Positions 7,053 through 16,904 of a stretch of 64,000 nt of DNA are shown here, piece after piece. The number at the start of each line of letters is the position of its first letter. Position 1 is the first letter of the stretch. The notes under the pieces are model-generated. The model was not told the DNA's origin and did not search any database. It was given only the letters and a program-made list of their open reading frames with translations. This DNA comes from Novosphingobium album (ex Liu et al. 2023) (GTDB taxonomy: Bacteria; Pseudomonadota; Alphaproteobacteria; Sphingomonadales; Sphingomonadaceae): contig NZ_JARESE010000050.1 of assembly GCF_029076845.1 (NCBI RefSeq), positions 103,501-167,500 on the forward strand. The letters are read 5' to 3'. A program made the translations under genes and the position numbers.

Positions 7053-8582
7053 TTACCGCACTGCGGCAAGCGCCTTCTGCCGGCGCCGCTGGACCGAACT
7101 GCCCAGGCCGATCGCCTCGCGGTATTTGGCCACCGTGCGCCGCGCCAGATCATAGCCGCGCGCCTTGAGCAGATCGACCAGCGCGTCGTCCGAAAGGATC
7201 GCGTTGGGCGCCTCGGCGTCGATCAGCTGGCGGATCGCGGCCTTCACCGCCTCGGCCGAAGCCGCGCCTTCGCCGCCCGACGCGCCCACGCCCGAAGTGA
7301 AGAAATACTTCAGCTCGAAAGTCCCGCGCGGGCACTGCAAGTATTTGTTCGAAGTCACGCGGCTGACGGTCGATTCGTGCATCCCGATCGCCTCGGCGAC
7401 GGTGCGCAGCGTCAGCGGGCGCAATTGCGAAACGCCGTGGCGGAAAAAGCCGTCCTGCTGCTTCACCAGTTCGGCCGCCACTTTCAGGATCGTCTTCTGC
7501 CGCTGGTCCAGCGCCTTGATCAGCCAGTTCGCGTCGGCCAGCTTTTCCGAAAGCCACCCGCGCGAGGCCTTGTCGTCGCAATTGCGCTTCATCTCGACAT
7601 AGTAGCTGCGGTTGACCACCAGCCGGGGCAGCGTCGCCTGGTTGAGCCGCACGTCCCAGCCGCCGTCCGCGCGCGGGGTCAACAGGATATCGGGCGTGAC
7701 CGCCGCGCTCGCCTCGCCGCCATAGCGCAGCCCCGGCTTGGGATCATAGCCGCGCAGCTCGCCCAGCATGTCGGCGAAATCCTCGTCGTCCACGCCGCAC
7801 ATGCGCTTCAGCCGGGCGAACTCACCGCGCGCGACCAGCTCAAGGTTGTCGATCAGCCGCGCCATGCACGGATCGTAGCGGTCGGCTTCCCTGGCCTGAA
7901 GGGCGATGCATTCGGCCAGCGAGGTCGCGCCGACGCCGGTCGGCTCCAGCGACTGGACCAGCGCGAGCCCGGCTTTGGCCTCGGCCAGCGGCACGCCCAG
8001 GTCGGTCGCCACATCGCGCAGGGGCACCGGCAGATAGCCGGCCTCGTCAAGCTGGCCGATGATATAGCGCGCGATCGCCGCCATGCGCGGATCGGGCGCG
8101 ACCGGGCCGACTTGCGCTTCCAGGTGCTGGCTCAGCGTCTCGTCGGCCGCGCCGCGCTCGTCGATGCCGGGGCCTTCCTCGCCGCCGCCGATGCGGATCT
8201 CGCCGCCCCAGGAGGCATCGAGGTCGCCGCCCGTCGTCTCGCCGCCCCCTTGGCCATCGCCGGTATCGCGATCATGGTCGATCGCCGTACGATCGACGTC
8301 GAGCGGGCGATCCTCCTCGCCGCGTCCTTCGCCGATGAGCTGGTCCACCGGCGAACTTTCCAGCGTGGTCCGCCGGGCCTCCTCGGGCATGGCCACGGTC
8401 TCGGCGGCTGGCGCGGGCGCCTCGGTGCCCAGGTCGAGCAGCGGATTGGCTTCCAGCGTCTCGCCGATGAAAGTCTCTATCTCCAGGTTCGACAGCGCCA
8501 GCAGCTTGATCGCCTGCTGCAACTGCGGCGTCATCACCAGCGACTGGGTCTGCCGAAGATCGAGGCGAGGGCCGAGCGCCAT
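7053..8582 (-). CDS. rpoN: RNA polymerase sigma-54 factor
   Basis: 509 residues. Directs RNA polymerase to -24/-12 promoters that need an AAA+ activator. The N-terminal activator-interacting region starts LDLRQTQSLVMTPQLQQAIKLL, an acidic linker follows (about 65-130), then the core-binding region, a helix-turn-helix region (LRTVAEAIGMHESTVSRVTSNKY) and the RpoN box ARRTVAKYRE near the C-terminus. Start at 8582 because family homology begins there; upstream in-frame residues are Arg/Ser/Pro-rich noise. It lies 58 bases downstream of lptB, a common proteobacterial arrangement. Confidence 0.97.
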   Translation of the reverse strand: MALGPRLDLRQTQSLVMTPQLQQAIKLLALSNLEIETFIGETLEANPLLDLGTEAPAPAAETVAMPEEARRTTLESSPVDQLIGEGRGEEDRPLDVDRTAIDHDRDTGDGQGGGETTGGDLDASWGGEIRIGGGEEGPGIDERGAADETLSQHLEAQVGPVAPDPRMAAIARYIIGQLDEAGYLPVPLRDVATDLGVPLAEAKAGLALVQSLEPTGVGATSLAECIALQAREADRYDPCMARLIDNLELVARGEFARLKRMCGVDDEDFADMLGELRGYDPKPGLRYGGEASAAVTPDILLTPRADGGWDVRLNQATLPRLVVNRSYYVEMKRNCDDKASRGWLSEKLADANWLIKALDQRQKTILKVAAELVKQQDGFFRHGVSQLRPLTLRTVAEAIGMHESTVSRVTSNKYLQCPRGTFELKYFFTSGVGASGGEGAASAEAVKAAIRQLIDAEAPNAILSDDALVDLLKARGYDLARRTVAKYREAIGLGSSVQRRRQKALAAVR

Positions 8583-8640
8583 CGTTATCCGCCCGCCATG
8601 CCCTTGTGCCGCCCCGATCCTGCCACGCGCGGGCCGGCGA

Positions 8641-9441
8641 TCACAGCGTAAAGCCCTCGCCCAGATAGAGGCGGCGGACGTTCTCGTCGGCGACGAGCGC
8701 TTCGGGGCTGCCGGCGAACAGCACCTGGCCACCATAGATGATGATGGCGCGATCAACGATGTCGAGCGTCTCGCGCACGTTGTGATCGGTGATCAGCACG
8801 CCGATGCCGCGGGTCTTGAGATCGCGCACGAGATCGCGGATGTCGGAGATGGAAAGCGGGTCGATGCCGGCGAAAGGCTCGTCCAGCAGCATGATCGAGG
8901 GATTGGCGGCCAGCGCCCGCGCGATCTCGCAGCGGCGCCGTTCACCGCCCGAAAGCGCCATGGCCGGGCTCGATCGCAGGCGCAGCAGGCCGAATTCCTC
9001 CAGCAGCCGCTCCAGCTCCTGCGCGCGCACGGCCTTGTCGGGCTCCATCAGCTCAAGCACCGCGTCGATGTTCTGCTCGACCGAAAGCCCCCGGAAGATC
9101 GAGGTCTCCTGCGGCAGATAGCCCAGCCCCAGCACCGCGCGGCGATACATCGGCAGCTTCGTCACATCGACCCCGTCCATCAGGATGCGGCCCGAATCGG
9201 GGCGCACCAGCCCCATGATCGAATAGAAGCAGGTGGTCTTGCCCGCGCCATTCGGGCCCAGCAGGCCCAGCACTTCGCCCTTGGCCACCGACAGCGAGAT
9301 ATCGGTGAGCACCGCGCGCTTGTCATAGCTCTTGGCGATCGAGATCACTTCAAGGCCGCCGCGCTCGGCAATCGCCGCCGCATCGACCGCTTCGGCGGTG
9401 TGCAAGCCGGGATTCCGCGAAATTTCGGTCGATTCCGTCAT
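8641..9441 (-). CDS. lptB: LPS export ABC transporter ATP-binding protein LptB
   Basis: 266 residues. ATPase of the LptB2FG complex that pulls lipopolysaccharide from the inner membrane into the Lpt bridge. Seen: Walker A GPNGAGKTT, signature LSGGERRR, Walker B IMLLDEPFAGIDP and the switch His in LITDHNVRET. The first 30 residues (MTESTEISRNP onward) are an extension relative to classical LptB, and AGGAG directly abuts the ATG, so the true start may be somewhat further in. Followed by rpoN on the same strand. The lptA and lptC genes usually just upstream are not present; the next upstream gene is divergent. Confidence 0.95.
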   Translation of the reverse strand: MTESTEISRNPGLHTAEAVDAAAIAERGGLEVISIAKSYDKRAVLTDISLSVAKGEVLGLLGPNGAGKTTCFYSIMGLVRPDSGRILMDGVDVTKLPMYRRAVLGLGYLPQETSIFRGLSVEQNIDAVLELMEPDKAVRAQELERLLEEFGLLRLRSSPAMALSGGERRRCEIARALAANPSIMLLDEPFAGIDPLSISDIRDLVRDLKTRGIGVLITDHNVRETLDIVDRAIIIYGGQVLFAGSPEALVADENVRRLYLGEGFTL

Positions 9442-9656
9442 CTCCTGCGCGATGTACGCACGCCTTGCCCGAACGGCAAGCGGGCATTTCCCGCAAGCCG
9501 ATCCGATTGGCAGGTTTCATGCATGGTTTGCCGCGCGCCTGTCTCGCCATGGTACTGCCGGCGCGCCGGAATCGCGGATGGCGTAACCGCGCTTGATCCC
9601 GGAGCCATTCGATGTTCTAGTGGTTTGCTCGGTAATTCATTGGAGAGGGTCACCGA

Positions 9657-10037
9657 ATGGACAAGATCACGCAGCATGGTGGCCTGGCAACGCAGGGGCA
9701 TTCCCACGTCACCGACTGGCGCCGCAAGATGAGCGATCATATCGCTTATGCGCTGCTGGTCTATACGGCCCTCCAGATCTTCGTGACGATTGGCGCGCTC
9801 AAGACCGAGGGCGGATCGCTGCTGCCTTATCTTGCGCTGGTCATCCTCGTCGTCGCGATCATCCCGGCCTGCCGCAGCTTCGAACGGCGCTGGAACCGGC
9901 TGAACGATCAGCAGGCCGCCGATCCGGCGCTGGCATCCTATTACCGGCGGGACCGGCTGGCGCTCTGGCTGCTGGCCATCGGCCTGCCTTTCGCGCTGAC
10001 CGGACTGTTCAAGGGCCTCGCGCTCCTTTTTGCCTGA
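9657..10037 (+). CDS. Hypothetical membrane protein, three predicted helices
   Basis: 126 residues. A hydrophilic, His-containing N-terminus is followed by hydrophobic segments near residues 28-48, 54-70 and 100-122, with a charged cytoplasmic-type stretch between the second and third. Not recognised as a named family. The start is supported by GGAGAGGGT about 8 bases upstream of the ATG. Divergent from lptB; followed after 160 bases by a 30-residue membrane ORF with a near-identical ribosome-binding sequence. Confidence 0.75.
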   Translation: MDKITQHGGLATQGHSHVTDWRRKMSDHIAYALLVYTALQIFVTIGALKTEGGSLLPYLALVILVVAIIPACRSFERRWNRLNDQQAADPALASYYRRDRLALWLLAIGLPFALTGLFKGLALLFA

Positions 10038-10197
10038 CATTCTCGGGTTCTAGCCCCTGCGTTCCGGCCGTGGCCGGCATGGTGCGGCCATGGCGTGCCG
10101 GGCCTTGCCGGCGCGCGCGAATTCTTGCGGCTATCGCTGGATTCCGTCCGCAAGTGTGATACGATGCCCAAAAATAAGATGATCCTGGAGAGGGTTC

Positions 10198-10290
10198 ATG
10201 AGCATCATTGATTATCTCGGCAACCGTATCTGCATCGCCTTGAGCGTTTCGGGCGTCGCCTACATCCTGTACTGGCACTTGCTGCGCTGA
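10198..10290 (+). CDS. 30-residue single-helix membrane protein
   Basis: A very short reading frame: Met-Ser-Ile-Ile-Asp-Tyr, then a hydrophobic helix from about residue 11 to 27, ending His-Leu-Leu-Arg and TGA. The ribosome-binding sequence GGAGAGGGTTC lies directly before the ATG and matches the one of the preceding 126-residue membrane protein. A stem-loop begins 12 bases after the stop. Together these features suggest a genuine small membrane protein. Function unknown. Confidence 0.55.
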   Translation: MSIIDYLGNRICIALSVSGVAYILYWHLLR

Positions 10291-10301
10291 GGGTCTGTTT
10301 G

Positions 10302-10325
10302 GAAACGCGCCGACAGGCGCATTTC
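10302..10325. terminator. Stem-loop between convergent small ORF and efflux operon
   Basis: GAAACGCGCC (10302-10311) and GGCGCATTTC (10316-10325) form a ten-base stem with one mismatch and a GACA loop. It sits between the 30-residue ORF and the convergent outer-membrane-factor gene ending at 10327, so it fits a bidirectional terminator; T-rich ends occur on both strands. Confidence 0.5.
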
Positions 10326-10326
10326 G

Positions 10327-11763
10327 TTACGGCGCCAGCCCGCCGCCGGTGGCACGGTAGAGCTCCACGGCATTGCCCGCGCGCACCAGCAGCGTTCCCA
10401 CCAGCGATTGCTGCGCCGCGTAATATGTCCGCTGCGCGTCCAGCGTGGTGAGGTAAGGCTCCACCCCGGCGCGAAAGCGCGCGTCCGACAGGCGGAAGGC
10501 GGTGCGGGCATTGTCTTCCAGCGAAACCTGCGCGGCCAGCTGCTCGTCGATCGTGCCCCGGCGCGCCAGGGCATCGGCCACTTCGCGAAACGCGGTCTGC
10601 ACCGTCTTTTCATATTGCGCCAGCATCGCCTCGCGCGTGGCCCTGGCATAAGCGAGATTGCCCGCGTTGCGGCCGAAATCGAAGATCGGCAGGTTGGCCG
10701 AAGGCGCCACCGACCAGGTCTCGCTGCCGTTCTGGAACAGGTTCGACAGGCCCAGGCTGATCGTCCCCAGCGCGACGGTGAGCGAGATGCGCGGGAAAAA
10801 GGCCGCGCGGGCCGCGCCGATATTGGCGTTGGCGGCGATAAGCTGGTGCTCGGCGGCGGCGATATCGGGGCGCCGCAGCAGGATCTCGGAAGGCAGATCA
10901 CCCGGCAGCCGCTCGATCGTCACGCCGCGCGCGGGCAGCGTGTCGGGCAGCAGCCGGTCCTCGATCGGGGTGCCGGCCAGCAGCTCCAGCGCGTTGCGGT
11001 CCTGCGCGACTTGCGTGGTCAGCGCGGCCTTGTCGGCGCGCGCCTGGTCCAGTCCGGTGCGCGCCTGCCGCACGTCGAGCTCCGAAGCGACGCCGGCCTT
11101 GAACCGCGCTTCGTTGAGCGCGACGGTTTCACCATAGGCCTGCACCGTCATGCCCGCGATCGTCAGCCGGTCATGATCGGCCGCCAGTGTCAGCCAGGCG
11201 GTGGCCACTTCGGCGACCAGCGCGACTTGCGCCGCCTTGCGGTTCTCGTCCGCCGCCAGGAACTGTTCCTGCGCCGCCTCGGTCAGATTGCGCAGGCGGC
11301 CGAAGAGATCGACTTCCCAGGCCGAAACGCCCAGCGAGGCTGAATAGATGTCGGCGCGCCCGGTGACGGCGCCTTGCGCGCCGCCGGCCGACCCGGCGCC
11401 CAGCGGTGACTTCTGGAACGTCGCCCCGGCATCGGCACCCAGCGTCGGGAAGATATCGGCGCGCTGCACGCGGTATTGCGCGCGCGCCTGTTCGACCCGC
11501 GCCAGCGCCAGGCGCAAGTCGCGGTTGTTGGCCAGTGCCAGGCCGATCACTTCGCGCAGGCGCGGCTCGGCGAAGAACTCGGTCCAGGCTGTGGCCGCCA
11601 GATCGACTGGCGCGGCGGCGGGATCGCCGGGCCCGTAAGCCTCTCCGCGCGGGGTTTCGGGCGGCACGGGCAGGCCGGGCCGGACATAGCGCGGCGCCAT
11701 GTTGCAGCCCGCCAGCGCGAGCGCCGCGCCGAGCATCAGGAAGCGGGGAGAGGATCGCATCAT
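10327..11763 (-). CDS. NodT-family outer-membrane factor lipoprotein of RND efflux system 1
   Basis: 478 residues. Forms the trimeric outer-membrane channel of a tripartite pump. Signal peptide with lipobox LALAGC (Cys near residue 20) followed by NMAPRYVRPG, the usual mature N-terminus of this family. Two TolC-type repeats are evident: the first around LRLALARVEQARAQYRVQRADIFPTLG and the second in the C-terminal half. The start lies 1 base after the stop of the RND permease, so the two are translated together. Last gene of the operon MFP-permease-OMF. Confidence 0.94.
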   Translation of the reverse strand: MMRSSPRFLMLGAALALAGCNMAPRYVRPGLPVPPETPRGEAYGPGDPAAAPVDLAATAWTEFFAEPRLREVIGLALANNRDLRLALARVEQARAQYRVQRADIFPTLGADAGATFQKSPLGAGSAGGAQGAVTGRADIYSASLGVSAWEVDLFGRLRNLTEAAQEQFLAADENRKAAQVALVAEVATAWLTLAADHDRLTIAGMTVQAYGETVALNEARFKAGVASELDVRQARTGLDQARADKAALTTQVAQDRNALELLAGTPIEDRLLPDTLPARGVTIERLPGDLPSEILLRRPDIAAAEHQLIAANANIGAARAAFFPRISLTVALGTISLGLSNLFQNGSETWSVAPSANLPIFDFGRNAGNLAYARATREAMLAQYEKTVQTAFREVADALARRGTIDEQLAAQVSLEDNARTAFRLSDARFRAGVEPYLTTLDAQRTYYAAQQSLVGTLLVRAGNAVELYRATGGGLAP

Positions 11764-11764
11764 G

Positions 11765-14700
11765 TCAGGCCTGCTGCGGCGCTTCGCCGCCTGTATCGGC
11801 TGGAGCCCCGTTGGCCGGCACAGCGGCCGGCGCCTCGGCGTGGGCGGCGGCGCGGTCCTGCCGGAACAGGCGCTTCACGATGAAGAAGAACAAAGGCACG
11901 AAGAAGATCGCCAGTACCGTCGCCGAAAGCATCCCGCCGACCACCGCCCAGCCGATCGCGTTCTGCCCACCCGCGCCCGCGCCGGTGGACAGGGCCAGCG
12001 GCAGCACGCCGAAGATGAAGGCGAACGAGGTCATCAGGATCGGCCGCAGGCGCAGCCGCGCCGCCTCGATCGCGGCCTGCCCGGCCGAAAGCCCCTCGCG
12101 CATCTTCTCCTCGGCGAATTCGACGATGAGGATCGCGTTCTTGGCCGCGACGCCGATCGTGGTGATCAGGCCCACCTGCAGGTAGATGTCGTTGTTCAGC
12201 CCGGCCAGCATCGCCGCCATGACCGCGCCGAACACGCCGAGCGGCACGACCAGCAGCACCGCGATCGGCACCGACCAGCTTTCGTACAGCGCGGCCAGGC
12301 ACAGGAACACGATCAGCAGCGAAAGCGCATAGAGCGTGGGCGCCTGCCCGCCCGAAAGCTTTTCCTCATAGGAGATGCCGGTCCATTCATAGCCGATGCC
12401 GGCCGGCAGCTTCGCGGCGATCTCCTCCATCGCCGCCAGCGCGGTGCCGGTGCTCAGCCCCGGCGCGGGCGCGCCCTGGATCTGCACCGCCGAAACGCCG
12501 TTGTATCGTTCCAGCCGGGCCGATCCGTGCGTCCAGGCCGTGCTGGCGAATGCCGCGATCGGCGTCATCGCACCGGAGGCGCCGCGCACGAAGAAATCGC
12601 CCAGGGATGCAGGCTCGGTGCGGAAATCGCTGTCGGCCTGCACATAGACGCGCTTGACCCGGCCACGGTCGATGAAATCGTTGATGTAGCTGCCGCCGAA
12701 CGCGGTGCTCACCGTAGCGTTGATCTCGGCTTGCGACAGGCCCGATGCGGCGGCGGCGTCCTGATCGACATCGAGCTTGAGCTGGGGGCCGTCCTCGATG
12801 CCGTTGGGGCGCACTTGCGCCAGCCGGGGGTCCTGCGCGGCCATGCCGAGCAACTGGTTGCGCGCCGCGATCAGCGCGTCATGGCCCAGGCCCGCCTCGT
12901 CCTTCAGCTCGAAGTCGAAGCCGGTCGCGTTGCCCAGCTCGGAAATCGCCGGCGGGGCGAAGGCGAAGATCTGGCCGGCGGCGATCTTCTGGAACGCGGC
13001 ATTGGCCCGCTGCTGGATCGCGCCAGCACCCATGTCGTGGCCCGTGCGCTCTTCCCAGGGCCGCAGCCGCACGAAGGCGATGCCCACGTTCTGGCTCTGG
13101 CCGACGAAGCCGAAGCCGCTGATGGTGAAGACCGATTCGACCGCGGCCTTTTCATCGACAAGGTAATGATGGCGCACGCGCCCGAGCGTACGTTCGGTTT
13201 CCTCGATCGTGGTGCCGGCGGGCATGGCGACCTGGCTGAAGATCACGCCCTGGTCCTCGTCGGGCAGGAAGCCGCCGGGCAGGCGCCAGAACAGCAGCCC
13301 CATGCCCGCGACGATCAGCACATAGACCACGATGGTGCGCCCCCAGTGGCGCTCGATCCCGCGCAGGCCGCCGGCATAGCGTTCCCGCCCCCGGTCGAAC
13401 GTGCGGTTGAACCAGCCGAAGAAGCCGCCGCGCTCACCGTGGTTATGGTTGGCCGCGCCCAGGATGGTGGCGCACAGGGCCGGCGTCAGGATCAGCGCGA
13501 CCATGACCGAAAGCGCCATCGCCGAAACGATCGTGATCGAGAACTGGCGGAAGATCACCCCGGTGGAACCGCCGAAGAAGGCCATGGGCAGGAACACCGC
13601 CGAAAGCACCAGCCCGATGCCGACCAGCGCGCCGCTGATCTCGTCCATGGATTTCTTCGCGGCATCCTTGGGCGAAAGCTTTTCCTCCTGGATCAGCCGC
13701 TCGACATTTTCGACCACGACGATCGCGTCATCGACCAGCAGGCCGATCGCCAGCACCATGCCGAACAGGGTGAGCGTGTTGATGGTGAAGCCCGCCACCG
13801 CCAGGATCGCGAACGTGCCCAGCAGGACCACCGGCACCGCGATCGTCGGGATCAGCGTGGCGCGCCAGTTCTGCAGGAACAGGAACATCACCACGAAGAC
13901 CAGGATGATCGCCTCGATCAGCGTGTGCACCACCTGCTTGACCGAAAGGCGCACGTAAGTGGAATTGTCGATCGGATAGTCGATCCGCACGTCCGCGGGA
14001 AACTGGCGGGACAGTTCGGCCACTTTGGCCTTGACGCCATCGACGGTGTCGAGCGCGTTGGCGCCGGGCGCCAGCCGGATGGCCAGGCCCGCGGCAGCCT
14101 TGCCGTTGAACCGGGCGATGAAGCTGTAGTTGTCCGCCCCCAGTTCCACCCGCGCGACGTCGGACAGGCGCAGGATCGCCCCGTCGTTCCCGGCGCGCAG
14201 GACGATGTCGCGAAACTGCTCGGGCGTGCGCAGGCGTGATTGGGCCGTGACCGTGGCGTTCAGCGCCTGCCCCTTGCGCGCGGGCAGGCTGCCGACCTGG
14301 CCGGCGGAAACTTGCGCGTTCTGCGCCTGGATCGCGGCGGTCACGTCCGAAACGGTGACGCCCAGGCTCGCCATCTTGTAGGGATCGAGCCAGATGCGCA
14401 TGGCATAGGGCGCGCCCAGCACTTGCGTGTCGCCCACGCCATCGACCCGGCTGATCGGGTCTTGCAGGCTCGACGAGATATAGTCGCCCAGGTCGATCTG
14501 GTCGTGCGATCCGTCCTCGGAATAGAGCGCGACGATCAGCAGGAAGCTGGCCGCCGCCTTGGCCACGCGCACGCCCGCGCGCTGCACTTCCTGCGGCAGC
14601 AGCGGCGTTGCCTGCGCCAGCTTGTTCTGCACCTGCACTTGCGCGATGTCGGGATCGGTGCCCTGGTCGAACGTCAGCGTGACCGTGAGATTGCCTGCCG

Positions 14701-14950
14701 AATCGCTGGTGGACGAGAAGTAGCGCAGATGATCGATGCCCTTCATCTGCTGCTCGATCACTTGCGTGGTGGTGTTCTCCAGCGTCTGGGCATCGGCGCC
14801 GGGATAGAGCGTGCTGATCGTCACCGCCGGGGCGGCGATCTCGGGAAACTGGGCCACGGGCAGCCCGCGCAAGGCGATGAGCCCGGCGAGCATGACGACG
14901 ATGGCGATAACCCAGGCGAAGATCGGCCGGTCGATGAAATAGCGCGACAT
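11765..14950 (-). CDS. HAE1-family RND multidrug efflux permease (AcrB/MexB type)
   Basis: 1061 residues, normal length. Inner-membrane proton/drug antiporter. It begins [20 protein letters not shown] as in AcrB; the proton-relay pair is present in [16 protein letters not shown], and the relay lysine in [14 protein letters not shown]. Periplasmic porter and docking domains are complete. Located between its membrane-fusion protein (6-base gap) and its outer-membrane factor (1-base gap). Likely repressed by the divergent TetR at 16211. Substrates cannot be read from sequence. Confidence 0.96.
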   Translation of the reverse strand: MSRYFIDRPIFAWVIAIVVMLAGLIALRGLPVAQFPEIAAPAVTISTLYPGADAQTLENTTTQVIEQQMKGIDHLRYFSSTSDSAGNLTVTLTFDQGTDPDIAQVQVQNKLAQATPLLPQEVQRAGVRVAKAAASFLLIVALYSEDGSHDQIDLGDYISSSLQDPISRVDGVGDTQVLGAPYAMRIWLDPYKMASLGVTVSDVTAAIQAQNAQVSAGQVGSLPARKGQALNATVTAQSRLRTPEQFRDIVLRAGNDGAILRLSDVARVELGADNYSFIARFNGKAAAGLAIRLAPGANALDTVDGVKAKVAELSRQFPADVRIDYPIDNSTYVRLSVKQVVHTLIEAIILVFVVMFLFLQNWRATLIPTIAVPVVLLGTFAILAVAGFTINTLTLFGMVLAIGLLVDDAIVVVENVERLIQEEKLSPKDAAKKSMDEISGALVGIGLVLSAVFLPMAFFGGSTGVIFRQFSITIVSAMALSVMVALILTPALCATILGAANHNHGERGGFFGWFNRTFDRGRERYAGGLRGIERHWGRTIVVYVLIVAGMGLLFWRLPGGFLPDEDQGVIFSQVAMPAGTTIEETERTLGRVRHHYLVDEKAAVESVFTISGFGFVGQSQNVGIAFVRLRPWEERTGHDMGAGAIQQRANAAFQKIAAGQIFAFAPPAISELGNATGFDFELKDEAGLGHDALIAARNQLLGMAAQDPRLAQVRPNGIEDGPQLKLDVDQDAAAASGLSQAEINATVSTAFGGSYINDFIDRGRVKRVYVQADSDFRTEPASLGDFFVRGASGAMTPIAAFASTAWTHGSARLERYNGVSAVQIQGAPAPGLSTGTALAAMEEIAAKLPAGIGYEWTGISYEEKLSGGQAPTLYALSLLIVFLCLAALYESWSVPIAVLLVVPLGVFGAVMAAMLAGLNNDIYLQVGLITTIGVAAKNAILIVEFAEEKMREGLSAGQAAIEAARLRLRPILMTSFAFIFGVLPLALSTGAGAGGQNAIGWAVVGGMLSATVLAIFFVPLFFFIVKRLFRQDRAAAHAEAPAAVPANGAPADTGGEAPQQA

Positions 14951-14956
14951 GGGCGG

Positions 14957-16105
14957 TCAGCGCCCCGCGCCGGGCGCGGCGGTGACTTGCGCCGGCTTGC
15001 CGACGCTGACCTTCATCCCCGGCTTGACCGCGACCAGCCCTTCGACGATCAGCCGGTCGCCCGGCGCCAGGCCGCTGGTGACGACCCATTTGTCCCCCAC
15101 CGGCCGTTCGGCGATGACCCGGCGTGACACCACGGTGTTCGCGGCATCGACCACCAGCGCGGTCGCCCGGCCGCGCGGATCGCGGGTGATGCCCTGCTGC
15201 GGCGCCAGGATGGCGTTCTGCCGCACGCCTTCCACCAGCCGCGCGCGCACGAACATGCCGGGCAGCAGCAGCCCTTGCGGATTGGGGAAGGTGGCGCGCA
15301 AGGTGACGCTGCCGGTCTGCGGATCGACCGCGACTTCGGAGAATTCCAGCCGCCCCTCGATCGGATAGGTCTTGCCGTTGGGCAGGATCAGCCGCACCCG
15401 CGCGCTTTCCCGGCCCTGGTTGCTGAGCCCGCCCGCGGCGATCGCGTCCTTCAGGTCCAGCAACTGCGCGGCGGACTGCGTCACGTCGACATAGACCGTA
15501 TCGGTGCGCATGATCGTGGCCAGCGCATCGGCCTGCCCGGACTGGACCAGGGCGCCGCGCGTGTAGAACGAACGCCCGATCCGCCCCGAGATGGGCGCGC
15601 GGATGCGGGTGAAATCCAGGTTGACGCGCGCCGCCTGCACGCCCGATCGCTGCGCCGCGGCATCGGCGCGGGCCTGCCGCGCGGCGGCATCGGCATTGTC
15701 GAGCTCCTGCTGGCTGACGGCGTTGATATCGACCAGCCCGCGATAGCGCCGGGCCAGCGCGGTGGTTGATCCGATCGTCGCCTCGGCCCGGGCAAGGTTG
15801 CCCTGCGCGGTGCCGAGCGCCGCGCGGTAGGCCGCGTCCTCGATCTCGTAGAGCACTTGTCCGGCGCGCACCATGCTGCCCTCGGTGAACAGGCGGGCGC
15901 GGATCACGCCGTTGATCTGGGGGCGCACTTCGGAGGTTTCCGCCGCCGCCACGCGGCCCGGCAAGTCGGCGGTCAGCTCCACCGGCTCTGCCCGCAATGT
16001 CACCACGCCGACCTTGGGCGGGGCGGGCGGTGGCGGCGACTGGGCCGAACAGGCGGCCAGGAGCGCCATCGCTCCGAGCAGCGGCAGGGGGGCTTGGCGA
16101 TGCAT
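14957..16105 (-). CDS. RND efflux membrane-fusion protein, lipoprotein (AcrA/MexA type)
   Basis: 382 residues. Periplasmic adaptor. Signal peptide with lipobox LLAACS, then Pro-rich spacer, the lipoyl half-motif around ETSEVRPQINGVIRARLF, a coiled hairpin (about 90-165), the second lipoyl half TRIRAPISGRIGRS, a beta barrel and a membrane-proximal domain. The start at 16105 follows GGGAACCCG and gives a proper signal peptide. First gene of the operon; its upstream region contains the perfect TetR-type palindrome. Confidence 0.95.
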   Translation of the reverse strand: MHRQAPLPLLGAMALLAACSAQSPPPPAPPKVGVVTLRAEPVELTADLPGRVAAAETSEVRPQINGVIRARLFTEGSMVRAGQVLYEIEDAAYRAALGTAQGNLARAEATIGSTTALARRYRGLVDINAVSQQELDNADAAARQARADAAAQRSGVQAARVNLDFTRIRAPISGRIGRSFYTRGALVQSGQADALATIMRTDTVYVDVTQSAAQLLDLKDAIAAGGLSNQGRESARVRLILPNGKTYPIEGRLEFSEVAVDPQTGSVTLRATFPNPQGLLLPGMFVRARLVEGVRQNAILAPQQGITRDPRGRATALVVDAANTVVSRRVIAERPVGDKWVVTSGLAPGDRLIVEGLVAVKPGMKVSVGKPAQVTAAPGAGR

Positions 16106-16135
16106 CGGGTTCCCGGTCAAACGGATTGACGAAGC

Positions 16136-16153
16136 GGAATGAACGTTCATTCC
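16136..16153. promoter_or_regulatory. 18-bp perfect palindrome, likely TetR operator
   Basis: GGAATGAACGTTCATTCC is a perfect palindrome 31 bases upstream of the efflux adaptor start codon and about 58 bases upstream of the divergent TetR gene. The position and half-site (TGAACG/CGTTCA) fit the operator of an AcrR/TtgR-like repressor that would control both the pump and itself. Confidence 0.75.
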
Positions 16154-16210
16154 ATTTTTGTTTCCCATAGCCCCCGCGCGATGATAGGGTCAAGCCATAT
16201 GGAGAGGGTC

Positions 16211-16843
16211 GTGGGCGAAAATGTTGCAGAGCAGCAAAAAGGCTGCGTTACGGACCGGGTGGTGGCGGCGGCGCGGCGGCTTTTCGCCGCGCGGGGATTT
16301 CACCAGACCGCGATGGCCGATCTCGCCGCCGAGGCGCAAGTCAGCGTCGGCACGATCTACCGCGTCTTTGCCGGCAAGGCCGATATCATCCGGGCCATCA
16401 TCGTCGCCGATTCGGAGCGTATCTTCGCCGAACTGAACCACGATATCGACCGGGCGCTGAGCGGCGAGGCGCCGGTGGAAGCGGTGATCGAGCAGATCGT
16501 CGAGCGCCATCTGGCCGAGCAGGCCGACGCGCTGGTGCACGAGGCGCTGGCCGAAGCGCACCGCGATGAAAAGGTCGCCGCGCTGATCGGCCATTTCTTC
16601 GCGCGCTATCGTGAGATCGTCCGGCGGCTTGTCGGCCTGGCCAATCCGCGATTGTCCGAACGCGAGCTCGACGCGGCCGAGGAACTGATGATCGCCTGCC
16701 TGTTCGGGCTGGGCCACCGCACGCTGATCCGGCCCCGGCTGGACCCGGACGAAGCCGCGCGGATCATCACCGGCATGATCCTGAGCGCGCTGGGCCATGC
16801 CGCGGCGGATTCTCCCCCGACGGCCATGGCCGAGCGGCTTTGA
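16211..16843 (+). CDS. TetR/AcrR-family repressor, divergent to RND system 1
   Basis: 210 residues. N-terminal helix-turn-helix: VVAAARRLFAARGFHQTAMADLAAEAQVS followed by GTIYRVFAGKADI; the C-terminal ligand/dimer domain is all helical. The start is taken as GTG at 16211 because GGAGAGGGTC precedes it, the same pattern as in two nearby genes; an ATG at 16199 is in frame but would itself contain that Shine-Dalgarno sequence. Expected to bind the palindrome at 16136-16153 and be released by a pump substrate. Confidence 0.9.
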   Translation: MGENVAEQQKGCVTDRVVAAARRLFAARGFHQTAMADLAAEAQVSVGTIYRVFAGKADIIRAIIVADSERIFAELNHDIDRALSGEAPVEAVIEQIVERHLAEQADALVHEALAEAHRDEKVAALIGHFFARYREIVRRLVGLANPRLSERELDAAEELMIACLFGLGHRTLIRPRLDPDEAARIITGMILSALGHAAADSPPTAMAERL

Positions 16844-16859
16844 GGGCGCGTTGCCGCGA

Positions 16860-16904
16860 GGGCGCGAGGGGGGCCTGATCCTCAGGCCACCCCCCGCGCC
16901 CTTT
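16860..16904. terminator. Strong stem-loop terminator
   Basis: GGGCGCG-A-GGGGGGCCTGA pairs with TCAGGCC-A-CCCCCCGCGCCC around a TCC loop, then TTT follows on the forward strand. It lies 16 bases past the tetR stop and before the convergent alcohol dehydrogenase stop. The most convincing intrinsic terminator in the window. Confidence 0.7.

Noticed and set aside
8583..8756. N-terminal extension of rpoN
   Set aside because: The in-frame region ahead of 8582 is Arg/Ser/Pro noise and runs into lptB; sigma-54 starts with the conserved LDLRQTQSL segment.
11699..14239. 846-codon open frame opposite the RND permease
   Set aside because: Composition (Asp/Arg/His/Gln heavy) is typical of antisense frames; the permease on the other strand is complete and convincing.
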